From JBDHZU01 sp039812085 (GTDB lineage: Bacteria > Actinomycetota > Actinomycetes > S36-B12 > UBA10799), in contig JBDHZU010000013.1 in assembly GCA_039812085.1 (NCBI GenBank), forward strand, positions 1 through 26,039: a DNA stretch of 26,039 bases, in the 5' to 3' direction. This document shows positions 1 to 8,830 of this stretch, piece after piece; the stretch's first letter is position 1, and each line of letters opens with the position of its first letter. The notes under the pieces are model-generated. The model had not been told where the DNA came from. It saw only the letters and a program-made list of their open reading frames with translations, and did no database searches. A program made the position numbers and the translations under genes.

Positions 1-126
1 CCCGGAACCACCGCAGTCAATGCCCAAGGTATGCAGACCTCGGGGACGGTTATCCGGCATCTGCCCAGCCTGCCGGAAATGACAGGTCAGGCGCCATCTG
101 AAGTAACCGTCTTGTCTTGTCCTGTC

Positions 127-305
127 TTGCGCGGAATTCTCGAAACCACTCGCACACCCACCGTTCGGCAGGACTGCGACGAAAGCATGTCTTGTCCTAC
201 CGAGCGGCGCGCGGCTCTCTATTTCTATTTCTCGTCCGCTTCTCGTCCGCGCTGGTGGCCTGTCGCACTTTGACTGTTGCGCGCGAATTCTCGTAACCAC
301 TCGCA
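127..305. repeat. Imperfect direct repeat pair (about 28 bp, 150 bp apart)
   Basis: Positions 127-154 and 277-305 share the sequence ttgcgcg, then gaattctcg, then aaccactcgca. The copies differ by one 1-base indel and one a/t change. Function is unknown; they may be leftovers of a duplication. Confidence 0.6.
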
Positions 306-350
306 ACGATGATCGACCGGCAGCAACTGCGCCCTTCGGGCTTGACCTAC

Positions 351-376
351 CGGAGGATCATCCCGGAGGATCATCG
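351..376. repeat. 13-bp tandem repeat, two copies
   Basis: The unit cggaggatcatcc at 351-363 is repeated at 364-376 with only the last base changed. It lies 44 bp past the stop codon of the crotonase gene. No function is evident. Confidence 0.6.
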
Positions 377-419
377 GCTCGCTTTTACCCCACTCATCCG
401 CGCTGATGGCTACCGCTCT

Positions 420-1214
420 CTAGGCCCAGGGAGCCTTCTGCTTGTTCAGGAACGCCGTCATGCCCGCTTGAGCCTCTGCAGAACCGAATAGTTCCGTGGA
501 CATTTCAGCAGTCCACGCGAATGCTTCTCGCTGCGGCATCGTCCGAACGTTGTGCAGCAACTGCTTAGTGGCAGCCAGCGCCTTCGGGCCACCTTGGCGT
601 AGCTGATCGCACCAGGTCCCGACGGCTGTATCAAGCGCCGCATCTGGAACAACCGAGTTGAGCAGACCCGCTTGCTTCATCCGCTCGGCACTCACACGTT
701 CACCGGTCAGGAAGAGTTCGAATCCGTCGGCGACGTTCATCTTGTTCAGGCACACAACGGAAATCACAGCGGGAGCAAGACCAAGTCGAACTTCGGAGTA
801 GGCGAACTTGGCTGACTCAACCGACACCGCCAAGTCACAAGCAGCAACCAGTCCATTCCCACCACCGGCTACATGCCCCTGCACACGCGCAATGAGCGGC
901 TTCCGGTGATGCAGCATCGCTTCTAGCACCGTCACGATTGCTGACGGGCCATTCCAACGTTTGTCGTCGTTGTTGGCCTGGGTTGCACCTTTGAGATCAG
1001 CGCCCGAACAGAAGGTGTTACCCGAACCAGTGATGACCACAACCCGTACTGCGTCATCGGCGTCAGTCGATTCCAGGGCTGCATGCAACGCCCGCATCGT
1101 TTCCAGGTCCATCGTGTTGCGTGCCTCGGGACGATTCAACGTCAACGTGGCAACACCATCGACGATGTCGACCAATACCGCATCCGAATCGGCGGCAGAT
1201 TGCATCTGGCTCAT
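420..1214 (-). CDS. Enoyl-CoA hydratase/isomerase family protein, methylglutaconyl-CoA hydratase-like
   Basis: A crotonase-fold enzyme of 264 residues, the usual family length. The oxyanion-hole segments are visible: TFCSGADLKG near residues 67-76 and VAGGGNGLVAACD at 115-127. The first catalytic Glu of classical enoyl-CoA hydratases is absent (the site reads GGGNGL), while the second is kept as E141 in SEVRLGLAPAVIS (140-152). That second motif is typical of 3-methylglutaconyl-CoA hydratase (LiuC/AUH) and of AtuE in terpene catabolism, which adds water to a carboxylated branched enoyl-CoA. The ATG overlaps the stop of the dehydrogenase gene upstream by 4 bases (ATGA), so translation is probably coupled. 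It is the last gene of the operon. Hydration of a methylglutaconyl- or isohexenylglutaconyl-type CoA is inferred from the motif plus the carboxylase in the operon; other crotonase activities cannot be excluded. Confidence 0.88.
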   Translation of the reverse strand: MSQMQSAADSDAVLVDIVDGVATLTLNRPEARNTMDLETMRALHAALESTDADDAVRVVVITGSGNTFCSGADLKGATQANNDDKRWNGPSAIVTVLEAMLHHRKPLIARVQGHVAGGGNGLVAACDLAVSVESAKFAYSEVRLGLAPAVISVVCLNKMNVADGFELFLTGERVSAERMKQAGLLNSVVPDAALDTAVGTWCDQLRQGGPKALAATKQLLHNVRTMPQREAFAWTAEMSTELFGSAEAQAGMTAFLNKQKAPWA

Positions 1215-2362
1215 TTGCGTCCCATTCCTTCCATCATGGTGATGACCCGCAGCATGACTTCGTCAGCGCCACCACCAATGCTCGTCAGACGAGCATCGCG
1301 GTAGAAACGCTCTGGCCAGTTCTCCGCCGCGTATCCCATCCCGCCGTGGAATTGCACGCACAGATCCGCAACCTCACGGTGCAAGCGTCCCGCTTTGAGT
1401 TTGCCGATCGTCGCCATTCGACTGACATCTTCACCAGCGGCATACCGCTCAGCGGCCAATCGGGCGTACTCAGTCAGCACGTCCACATCGGCGTACGCCT
1501 CCGCCAGCTTGTATTGCAGATATTGGTTAGCGAGCAACGGTTTGCCGAACGCACTGCGCTGCTGCAGGTACTCCTGGGTCCGTTCCAATGCCCGGCGACA
1601 TGATCCCGTCACCATGTAGATCGCAATCAGGCGTTCGTCTTGGAACTGCGCCATCTGCTGCTGGAATCCTCGGCCAACGTCACCGATGGTGTTGGAGACC
1701 GGAACCCGTACATCGTCGAACACCAACAGACCGGTGTCGGACGAATGGTTGCCCATCTTCTTGATGGCTCGATCAACGCTGAATCCCGGAGTATCAGTGG
1801 GAACGATGATCTGACTCATTCCTTGGAATCCACCCTCATCAGAGGTACGCACCAGCGCACAGATCCAGTCAGCTTGAGTCGCATTAGTGATCCACATCTT
1901 GGAGCCGTTGATCACCCAATCGTCACCGTCGCGGCGAGCACGAGTAGTGATTCCAGCAACGTCCGAGCCAGCATCCGGTTCCGATACCGCCACCGAACAC
2001 ACTTGCTCACCAAGCATTGCGGGCTTGAGGTATTCCAACTTCAACTCATGGCTGCCGAACCGGTGTAGCGCGGGAGTCGCCATGGTCGCTTGCACCGTGA
2101 TTGCCATTGGCACACCAGAGCATTCGGTTGTCCGACCCAGTTCCTCTCCGAGTACGAGGTTGAACGTGTGGTCAGCACCCTGACCGCCGTACTCCGGGTC
2201 ATATTCCAGACCGAAAACTCCGACTTCGGCCAACTTGGGAAATAACTCGTGGGCGGGAAAAGTGCCTGCCTGTTCCCACTCATCCACGTAGGGATTGATC
2301 TCCCGTTCCACCACGGCACGCACCGTGCTTCGGAACTGTTCGTGTTCGTCACTGAACTTCAT
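1211..2362 (-). CDS. Acyl-CoA dehydrogenase (isovaleryl/citronellyl-CoA type)
   Basis: An FAD-dependent acyl-CoA dehydrogenase of 383 residues (normal length), expected to put the alpha-beta double bond into an acyl-CoA and pass electrons to ETF. Family signatures are VCSVAVSEPDAGSD (121-134), MWITNA (156-161), RSAFGKPL and the C-terminal QFHGGMGY block. At the place where most family members carry the catalytic Glu (YEGT) this protein reads GGGADE. A Glu in the helix before the C-terminal domain (E243 in QFQDERL) matches the alternative position used by isovaleryl-CoA and long-chain dehydrogenases. That favours a branched or bulky substrate and fits the neighbouring carboxylase and hydratase. 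The ATG follows a good ribosome site (AGGAG, 5-nt spacing) 12 bases after the TetR gene. The exact substrate is not deducible. Confidence 0.9.
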   Translation of the reverse strand: MKFSDEHEQFRSTVRAVVEREINPYVDEWEQAGTFPAHELFPKLAEVGVFGLEYDPEYGGQGADHTFNLVLGEELGRTTECSGVPMAITVQATMATPALHRFGSHELKLEYLKPAMLGEQVCSVAVSEPDAGSDVAGITTRARRDGDDWVINGSKMWITNATQADWICALVRTSDEGGFQGMSQIIVPTDTPGFSVDRAIKKMGNHSSDTGLLVFDDVRVPVSNTIGDVGRGFQQQMAQFQDERLIAIYMVTGSCRRALERTQEYLQQRSAFGKPLLANQYLQYKLAEAYADVDVLTEYARLAAERYAAGEDVSRMATIGKLKAGRLHREVADLCVQFHGGMGYAAENWPERFYRDARLTSIGGGADEVMLRVITMMEGMGRK

Positions 2363-2374
2363 GGCGTCTCCTCG

Positions 2375-3013
2375 CTAGCGCGTGGTCGGAAGGTCCAGGG
2401 CTTGTGCCCAAAGTCGAGTCAAGGTGTCATTCACAACGTCGGGATCGTGGTGTTCATCTCGGCCGATCCACTGCCGACCAAAGCCTTCAACCATCGCGCA
2501 TAGCGCGGATCCAGCCAGGTACGGATCGAGGTCTTTTCGCACGTCGCCATCGCGCTGAAGTCGTCGAATACCGGCGACAGCTCGTTCCACATACCGATGC
2601 CGAAAATCGTCGAGCATCTTGGCGTATTCCGGGTGCTGCATTCCGGCTTCTTCCACCACCTGCAACAGGCGTACGTGTCGGGTGAAGCTCTCTAGATAGC
2701 GCGCGTTGGCTTCTGCGATTCGTCCCACTGGATCAGAAGCCGCACCCGACAAGGTCCACTCGGAATCCAGTTGTTCAGTCAACGCGTGGACAACCGCCTT
2801 GAACACGGCCGGCTTGTCCGGGAAGTAGGTGTACACCGTGCCGTGGGACACCCCGGCTGCAGCAGCAATGTCGCTCATTCGGGTTGCGGCGTACCCCTTG
2901 GCTTCAAATGCAGTTCGCGCTGCACCCAGTAACGACTCCCGCGTACGACGACCGCGGTCGGTGAGCGGATCGCGTTCCGTGGGAACGGGAGTCTCGCTGA
3001 GTTGCGCGGTCAT
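2375..3013 (-). CDS. TetR/AcrR-family transcriptional regulator
   Basis: A protein of 212 residues with an N-terminal TetR helix-turn-helix (about residues 22-67), including AAAAGVSHGTVYTYFPDK, the conserved recognition-helix region. The variable C-terminal ligand-binding half (about 75-212) is all-helical in character and gives no ligand clue. The start codon overlaps the stop of the AtuA-like gene by 4 bases (ATGA), so the regulator is made from the same mRNA as the enzymes. The obvious targets are the two tandem 18-bp inverted repeats on the operon promoter at 8833-8867. Autorepression relieved by an acyl-CoA intermediate is the simplest model but is inference. Placing the regulator inside the operon rather than divergently is less usual for this family. 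Confidence 0.93.
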   Translation of the reverse strand: MTAQLSETPVPTERDPLTDRGRRTRESLLGAARTAFEAKGYAATRMSDIAAAAGVSHGTVYTYFPDKPAVFKAVVHALTEQLDSEWTLSGAASDPVGRIAEANARYLESFTRHVRLLQVVEEAGMQHPEYAKMLDDFRHRYVERAVAGIRRLQRDGDVRKDLDPYLAGSALCAMVEGFGRQWIGRDEHHDPDVVNDTLTRLWAQALDLPTTR

Positions 3014-5031
3014 AGCGGGCTCACATGATCAGGAACGATTGCTGCGGGGACGCTCACCACTCGCGCACGGAATTGTTCGCCTAGTCCCTTAGCCTGCGGA
3101 TCAAGTCGGGTGGACTCAGCAACTCCGCGGCCCAAGATCCCGCCGATCACCACATTCACCGCAAGCAGGTTCGGTAGTGGGTGCACCGCGATGGGCAGCT
3201 CGTCTGCTTCCGGCAGCAGTTCGCGAATCCGTTGTTCGGTCAACCATTCAACGAACCATTCGTAGCGGGCATCTTCTCGACCATCCCCGATCAAAGGGAT
3301 CCAGAAGCCGACGTTGGCCGACCCGCCCTTATCTCCAGAGCGCGCCCCGACAAGCTGGCCAAGTTCGATGACGACTCGGTCTGAATCATCCACGGTGATT
3401 GGTTCTTCTTCGTCCTCATGCTCATGCTCGGGTTCGGCAGCGTTACCCGCATCGGTATCCGATCCAGTGATCGTCGGCTCGGCACCGACTGATCCGCCGG
3501 GGCTGACCTGCTGTGCTGGACGACCCTCGACCTGAACGGTCACCGGAACGACAGATGGATCCACTGTGGTCGGCCAGTAGACGCCGTAGGGAGTGCCATC
3601 GGTCGGTGGAGTGGTGGCGAACATTCCCGGATAACTCGCAAGCGCTGATTCGATGATCGGTCCGGTGAATGCCCGCCCGACCTTCTTGGGGTCACTGTCT
3701 TTAACGGTGATCCGCACGAAGGACTGCGCATCAAACGCAGTGCTGGGGTCAACCGGATGCGAACTGAGGACTTGCACATCCAATTGCGCAACCTCGAGTC
3801 GAGACCGCTGGGCAAGTGCTGACGGATCGCGACGAAGCTCCTCAACGTCCGCCAGAGTCACACCCACCGTGGTCTGTAGTGCGAGGTCCGCCTTGGCATC
3901 AATGTCACTACCCGTAAGAACAAGCGTGGTGGTGTTGCGAAATCCGCCCAACGTATTGACGGCGACCTTCAACCGTTCAGGTGGCAACGCGCCTTCCACC
4001 CCAGAGATGCGTACTCGATCAACCCCTTCTTGGTCGAGTCGAATCGTGTCGAACAGAGCCGTCACATCAGGGTTCAGATATTCCGGCCCACCAATCTCAT
4101 ACAGCAGTTGCGCGGTGACCGTTCCGACGCTGACTTCTCCGCCAGTACCAATGTGTTTAGTGATGGTGCTGTCCCCATTTGCGCTGACTTCAGCGATAGG
4201 GAATCCGACGTTTTCCAGGTTCTCGATCTCGGTGAAGAACGAGTAGTTCCCGCCCGTTGCCTGAGTTCCGCATTCGATGACGTGACCAGCCACCAGCGCA
4301 CCAGCAAGACGGTCGAGGGAAAGTTCGTCGCCAGCGAGTGCCTTGTCGTAGCTCCAGTTGTGCCACCACGCTGCCGGGCCGATCGTGAGGGCGGCATCCG
4401 TCACTCGCCCGGTAATGACCACATGCGCACCGGCAAAGAGCGCTTCGGTGATTCCGCGGGCACCGATGTAGGCATTAGCCGTCAACGGTTGCCAACCGGT
4501 CTGCGCCCAGTCTTCTCCCGTGTCGAGATTGGTGAACGACTCACCAGTCTGCGTGAGTTCGGTAAATCGTTCGGTCAGGTCGTCGCCGGTCACATAGGCA
4601 ATCCGAAGCCCATCGATCCCAGCCTCATCGGCAAGTTCACGTAACGCTGCCGCACATCCGGCAGGGTCCAATCCACCGGCATTGCTGACGACTCGAATGT
4701 CTCTGTTCAGACACGCACCAAGAACCTGCTTCATCTGCAAGAGGAACGTCTTGGCATACCCGGAGCCTGGACCTTGCTTCAGCCGTTGGCGAGCCAGAAT
4801 GAGCATGGTGAGTTCGGCCAACCAGTCACCGGTCAGCACATCAATGGGTCCGCCTTGGACAAGCTCGGCTGCCGCAGATAAGCGATCCCCGAAGAAACCC
4901 GAACAGTTCGCGATCCGAACCGGTCGCTTACTCAACGACTCAATTCCGAAACTGACCACAGAAGTTTCGGACTGCTTGGGGGAACTGGTGTCCTCGTTGT
5001 AGGTAATGGGAACACCACCGAGATCGGGCAC
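3010..5031 (-). CDS. AtuA-like acyclic terpene utilisation family protein (DUF1446)
   Basis: A 673-residue protein. After an N-terminal tail (about 1-33) comes the DUF1446/AtuA core (about 35-460) with RIANCSGFFGDRLSAAAEL, GGPIDVLTGDWLAELTMLIL and ITGRVTDAALTIGPAAWW. A low-complexity acidic, His-rich linker (about 520-550, with EHEHEDEEEP) leads to a C-terminal AtuA-like ferredoxin-fold domain (LVGARSGDKGGSANVGFW onward). AtuA is needed for growth on acyclic terpenes in Pseudomonas, but its exact reaction is not established, and homologues occur beside acyl-CoA carboxylases in many bacteria. It starts with GTG sharing one base with the alpha-subunit stop (TAGTG). Pseudomonas AtuA is somewhat shorter; the extra length lies in the N-terminal tail and the linker. 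Family call firm, function open. Confidence 0.87.
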   Translation of the reverse strand: MPDLGGVPITYNEDTSSPKQSETSVVSFGIESLSKRPVRIANCSGFFGDRLSAAAELVQGGPIDVLTGDWLAELTMLILARQRLKQGPGSGYAKTFLLQMKQVLGACLNRDIRVVSNAGGLDPAGCAAALRELADEAGIDGLRIAYVTGDDLTERFTELTQTGESFTNLDTGEDWAQTGWQPLTANAYIGARGITEALFAGAHVVITGRVTDAALTIGPAAWWHNWSYDKALAGDELSLDRLAGALVAGHVIECGTQATGGNYSFFTEIENLENVGFPIAEVSANGDSTITKHIGTGGEVSVGTVTAQLLYEIGGPEYLNPDVTALFDTIRLDQEGVDRVRISGVEGALPPERLKVAVNTLGGFRNTTTLVLTGSDIDAKADLALQTTVGVTLADVEELRRDPSALAQRSRLEVAQLDVQVLSSHPVDPSTAFDAQSFVRITVKDSDPKKVGRAFTGPIIESALASYPGMFATTPPTDGTPYGVYWPTTVDPSVVPVTVQVEGRPAQQVSPGGSVGAEPTITGSDTDAGNAAEPEHEHEDEEEPITVDDSDRVVIELGQLVGARSGDKGGSANVGFWIPLIGDGREDARYEWFVEWLTEQRIRELLPEADELPIAVHPLPNLLAVNVVIGGILGRGVAESTRLDPQAKGLGEQFRARVVSVPAAIVPDHVSPL

Positions 5032-7142
5032 TATTCGTCACCATCCGACTCAACGAAAGTGACCAGTGGCTGCCCAGCCGATACTGAATCCCCGGCTCCT
5101 ACCAACACGTCGTCAATCACGCCGTCCTCAGGTGCGGTGATCCGATGTTCCATCTTCATGGCTTCCATCACCACGAGCGTTTGACCTTCGCTTACCTCGT
5201 CACCGGATTGCACCTCAACGGTGACCACAGTTCCGGGAACCGGCGCACTTGGGCCGCCGCCAGCAGCGACGTCGCTGGGGTCAGCAAAACGTGGGACTTC
5301 CCGAAGGGTGGTTCCATCGACCAGCCACACGTCATTACTCAGCCGATGGACAGTGGATCGTTCCCGGATTCCATCAATGGCAACCGTCAACGTCGCCTCA
5401 TCGCTAGGCGCCGATGAGAGGACGAACTCAGCCGTTCGGGAATCTTCGGGGGCAGCAAGGACTCCTGGTGGTAGCTGCGCAGCCACCTCACCACAAGCGA
5501 CGGTGACGTGACCCTGACGCACACCAGTCCATGACACAAAGGTGGTGACTGGTTCAGCGGCGGCATCGTCGGTCACAAAGTCGAATCGTTCTGGCACCAC
5601 CGGCGACGACCGGAATCCGATGGGGACGTTGGCAAACCAGGGCTCGCTGGCTGCTCTTTCATAACTGAGTTGCAGCACGATTCGGATGGCTGCATCCACG
5701 AGTGCTGTGTTGTCGTGTTCGACGACTCCAACCAAATCCGGGTGTTCGTCCAGGAAGTTGGTGGTTGTCGCTCCGGTTGAGAATCCAAGGGATTGAAGGA
5801 TCGAGCGCAACTGATCCCGGTTGGTACGGATTCCCGCGATGGGTTGCGTTCCCAAGAATTCGATCAAGGTCTCGGCAGCCTGTTCACGAGTGGATTCGTG
5901 GGCGATGAACTTAGCGAGCATCGGGTCGTAGAAGGAGGAAACCTCACCTCCAGCCGAGGCATATGCCGAGTCCACGCGTACGGCAATCCCATTAGAGGAA
6001 TCCGGCATAGCCGTCAAGCGTCCAGTCTGGGGAAGGTAATCGTGCGCAGGATCTTCGGCGTACAACCGAACTTCGATCGCATGCCCAGAACGACGGATCG
6101 AGTCTTGCGGCAACGGAAGTGCTCTGCCTGCAGCAACGTCGAACTGCCAGTCCACTAAGTCCAGTCCGGTGACTGCTTCCGTCACCGGATGCTCGACCTG
6201 CAGCCGGGTATTCATTTCCAGAAAGTAGAACTCCTGCTGGTCACCCTCACCACTGACCATGAACTCGACAGTGCCTGCGCCGACGTATCCGATCTGCTTG
6301 GTGAGCGATACGGCAGCGGTATACATCGCGTCCAAAGTGGCGCTGGTTGCTCCCGGAGACGGCGACTCTTCCACGATCTTCTGGTGGCGTCGTTGGATTG
6401 AACATTCGCGTTCAAACAGGTGGACGGCATTGCCCTGGGTGTCGCCAAAGACCTGCACCTCGACGTGGCGAGCATTGGTGAGATACCGCTCGAAGAACAC
6501 CGTGGGATCACCGAAACTGCTTTGTGCTTCTCGCCGCGCGGCAGCAACGGATTCCACCAATTCGTCGGGCGAATCGACCACGCGCATTCCCTTACCGCCA
6601 CCACCCGCACTGGCCTTAACCAGAAGTGGGTAGCCGACGCGCTGCCCAACATCAAGCAAAGCCTGATCATCGGCATCAAGGGCAAGCTCCGCGCCAGGAA
6701 CCAACGGGACACCTGCAGCTTCGGCCAGTCGTTTGGCCTCCACCTTCAGCGCCATGGAACGAATCGACTCAGGTGTGGGGCCAATCCAGGTCATCCCTGC
6801 GTCGATGACCGCTTGGGCAAAGTCAGGATTCTCCGACAGGAAGCCATACCCGGGATGAATGGCTTGCGCGCCAGTGCGAGCAGCCGCATCCAACACCTTG
6901 GTGACATCGAGGTAGCTCTCGGCGCTGGTCGAACCACCCAGTGACACCGCTACATCCGCTTGGGCGACAAAGGCCGCGTCCACATCAGGATCGGAATGGA
7001 TAGCGATGGTCTTCAACCCACGTCGCTTGGCTGAATTGAACACTCGTAACGCGATCTCACCCCGATTGGCGACCAACACACTGGTGAAAGGAAGTGGCTC
7101 TGGAGAGAAGCCCATCAGTCCGGTATCGAATGAATCTGTCAT
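5031..7142 (-). CDS. Acyl-CoA carboxylase biotin-carrying alpha subunit (MCC/GCC type)
   Basis: The biotin-carrying subunit of a two-subunit acyl-CoA carboxylase, 703 residues from the chosen ATG. It carries biotin carboxylase (VLVANRGEIALRVF near the N-terminus; ATP-grasp LLVKASAGGGGKGMRVV; FLEMNTRLQVEHPVTE), a middle region linking to the partner subunit, and a C-terminal biotinyl domain with the acceptor Lys663 in VVMEAMKMEH. It uses ATP and bicarbonate to carboxylate biotin; the adjacent beta subunit moves the carboxyl to the acyl-CoA. The frame is open upstream to 7265, but that extension lies inside the beta gene and looks non-native. ATG at 7142 is 5 bases past the beta stop; GTG at 7151, overlapping that stop (GTGA), is an equally good coupled start. 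Branched acyl-CoA specificity (methylcrotonyl- or geranyl-CoA) is inferred from the operon. Confidence 0.93.
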   Translation of the reverse strand: MTDSFDTGLMGFSPEPLPFTSVLVANRGEIALRVFNSAKRRGLKTIAIHSDPDVDAAFVAQADVAVSLGGSTSAESYLDVTKVLDAAARTGAQAIHPGYGFLSENPDFAQAVIDAGMTWIGPTPESIRSMALKVEAKRLAEAAGVPLVPGAELALDADDQALLDVGQRVGYPLLVKASAGGGGKGMRVVDSPDELVESVAAARREAQSSFGDPTVFFERYLTNARHVEVQVFGDTQGNAVHLFERECSIQRRHQKIVEESPSPGATSATLDAMYTAAVSLTKQIGYVGAGTVEFMVSGEGDQQEFYFLEMNTRLQVEHPVTEAVTGLDLVDWQFDVAAGRALPLPQDSIRRSGHAIEVRLYAEDPAHDYLPQTGRLTAMPDSSNGIAVRVDSAYASAGGEVSSFYDPMLAKFIAHESTREQAAETLIEFLGTQPIAGIRTNRDQLRSILQSLGFSTGATTTNFLDEHPDLVGVVEHDNTALVDAAIRIVLQLSYERAASEPWFANVPIGFRSSPVVPERFDFVTDDAAAEPVTTFVSWTGVRQGHVTVACGEVAAQLPPGVLAAPEDSRTAEFVLSSAPSDEATLTVAIDGIRERSTVHRLSNDVWLVDGTTLREVPRFADPSDVAAGGGPSAPVPGTVVTVEVQSGDEVSEGQTLVVMEAMKMEHRITAPEDGVIDDVLVGAGDSVSAGQPLVTFVESDGDE

Positions 7143-7147
7143 CGCAC

Positions 7148-8830
7148 TCACATCCGGTAGACGCCCATGGCGCCGGTTGGGCCCGTGGGGGCGATTGATG
7201 CTGCTCCAGCAGCCATGGCTTCGGGGTTGTTTGATCCAGCACCAATGACTGGCGCGCTGTGGCAAGCCGACAACGCCATCGACAAGACCGTGCGGGTATC
7301 GCGCGGGTTGATGATGCCGTCATCCCACATGCGGCCAGTCGCGTACAGCGCAGTGGACTGTTCTTCCACCTGTTGTTCGAACGAATCGCGAATTGGGGCG
7401 AAAGCCTCCGCATCGAAGACTTGCCCTGCTCCCTCGGTCTTTTGCCGAGCGACAATCTCCAGTACCCCGGCCAACTGCTTAGGACCCATCACGGCAATGC
7501 GGTGATTCGGCCAACTGAAGACGAACCGTGGATCGAATGCACGGCCTGCCATGCCGTAGTTACCAGCGCCATAGCTGGCACCCATCATCAGCGTCAGGTG
7601 CGGGACGGTGGAGTTACTCACCGCGTTGATCATCTTTGCGCCGTCTTTGATGATGCCGCCCTGTTCGTATTGCGTACCGACCATGAACCCGGTGATGTTC
7701 TGCAAGAACAAGATCGGAGTGGATGCCTTGTTACACAGTTGGATGAACTGGGCCGCCTTCTGCGCTTCCTCGCTGAACAGGATTCCGTTGTTCGCGATGA
7801 TCCCCACGGGGTAACCGTTCAGGTGCGCCCAGCCCGTCACCAAAGTCGTCCCGTATAACGGCTTGAACTCATCGAATTCACTGCCATCGACGATGCGCGC
7901 AATGACTTCTCTGGCCTCGAACGGGATACGGATATCTGAACTGGCGATCCCCAGAAGCTCATCCGGGTCGTACAACGGATCGACAGGTGCCCGGCGAGGT
8001 TTCGGACCAGCCTTACGCCAGTTGAGATGCTCAACGATGTCGCGTCCGATACGCAGGGCGTCTGGTTCATCAATCGCGAGATAGTCAGCCAGTCCGGAGG
8101 TGCGGGCGTGCATATCCGCACCGCCCAAGCTCTCGTCATCGGCATCTTCGTCAATCGCCATCTTCACCAGTGGCGGTCCGCCGAGGAACACCTTGGCGGC
8201 GTCCTTCTGCATGACGATGTAGTCGCTCATCCCTGGGATGTAGGCACCACCAGCAGTGCTGGAACCGAAGACCAAAGTGATGGTGGGAATCCCGGCCCCG
8301 GACAGTTGGGTGAGATTCCGGAAGCTCGCTCCACCCGGCACGAAGATCTCAGCTTGCTTAGGCAGATCCGCACCACCCGACTCGGTGAGGTTGACCAAAG
8401 GCAAGCGGTTGATGCGGGCAACTTCCATTGCCCGCAAACCCTTGCGAACCGAGGTAGGACTTTGACTGCCGCCTTTGACGGTGGGGTCGTTGGCACTGAT
8501 GACGCACTCGGTGCCATGAATCCAACCGATTCCGGTAACGAGTCCTCCACCCACGGAATCATCGGAACCGAGACCAGCGAGGGGATTCAGTTCCAAGAAG
8601 GGAGAGGCCTGATCGATCAACAGGTTGATGCGTTCGCGCGGCAATAGCTTGCCGCGTTTGCGGTGGCGGGCAACGGTGGCCGCACTTTTGTCTGGATTGC
8701 CGGTTCCTCCACCCGCGGCAGCATCGGCGATGAGTTCATCGACTTCCGCCAACGCGGCCACCATCGCATCGCGATTTGCCTGGAAGGTGGGGTCGTTGGG
8801 ATTGATCTGAGTTCGCAGAGTGAGCGCCAC
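7148..8830 (-). CDS. Acyl-CoA carboxylase carboxyltransferase beta subunit (MCC/GCC type)
   Basis: A carboxyltransferase of 560 residues that transfers CO2 from biotin to an acyl-CoA. Both crotonase-like halves are visible: N-terminal VKGGSQSPTSVRKGLRAMEVA, NLTESGGADLP and FGSSTAGGAYIPGMSDY; C-terminal FLQNITGFMVGTQYEQGGI, MMGASYGAGNYGMAGRAFDP and FSWPNHRIAVMGPKQLAGV. The family resembles LiuB/AtuC (methylcrotonyl- or geranyl-CoA carboxylase beta) more than propionyl-CoA carboxylase. It is the first gene of the operon. The GTG start has no Shine-Dalgarno sequence; a -10-like TAGCGT ends 6 nt before it, suggesting a leaderless mRNA. Two palindromic sites overlap the promoter. Confidence 0.93.
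   Translation of the reverse strand: MALTLRTQINPNDPTFQANRDAMVAALAEVDELIADAAAGGGTGNPDKSAATVARHRKRGKLLPRERINLLIDQASPFLELNPLAGLGSDDSVGGGLVTGIGWIHGTECVISANDPTVKGGSQSPTSVRKGLRAMEVARINRLPLVNLTESGGADLPKQAEIFVPGGASFRNLTQLSGAGIPTITLVFGSSTAGGAYIPGMSDYIVMQKDAAKVFLGGPPLVKMAIDEDADDESLGGADMHARTSGLADYLAIDEPDALRIGRDIVEHLNWRKAGPKPRRAPVDPLYDPDELLGIASSDIRIPFEAREVIARIVDGSEFDEFKPLYGTTLVTGWAHLNGYPVGIIANNGILFSEEAQKAAQFIQLCNKASTPILFLQNITGFMVGTQYEQGGIIKDGAKMINAVSNSTVPHLTLMMGASYGAGNYGMAGRAFDPRFVFSWPNHRIAVMGPKQLAGVLEIVARQKTEGAGQVFDAEAFAPIRDSFEQQVEEQSTALYATGRMWDDGIINPRDTRTVLSMALSACHSAPVIGAGSNNPEAMAAGAASIAPTGPTGAMGVYRM

Larger units (their letters stand above)
1..419. other. Non-coding stretch downstream of the catabolic operon
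   Basis: I see no convincing gene here. The short open frames lack a plausible start context and recognisable protein features. The stretch is rich in short duplications: runs around 109-130 built on tgtctt/cttgt units, a tctatt tandem near 217-232, a tctcgtccgc tandem near 231-250, an imperfect direct repeat (127-154 and 277-305) and a 13-bp tandem (351-376). As it follows the last gene of the minus-strand operon, a terminator was expected. The only hairpin seen is a 4-bp stem at 331-341 (gccc/gggc), too weak to call. The stretch could be decayed sequence or the far end of an intergenic region that continues outside the window. Confidence 0.5.

Noticed and set aside
31..273. 80-codon plus-strand open frame in the first gap
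   Set aside because: It covers the slippage-like repeats, has no ribosome site and no protein-like pattern.
7143..7265. N-terminal extension of the carboxylase alpha subunit
   Set aside because: It lies entirely within or next to the end of the beta gene, its composition (Trp, Cys, Arg, His) is unlike the enzyme, and the biotin carboxylase domain starts after ATG 7142.
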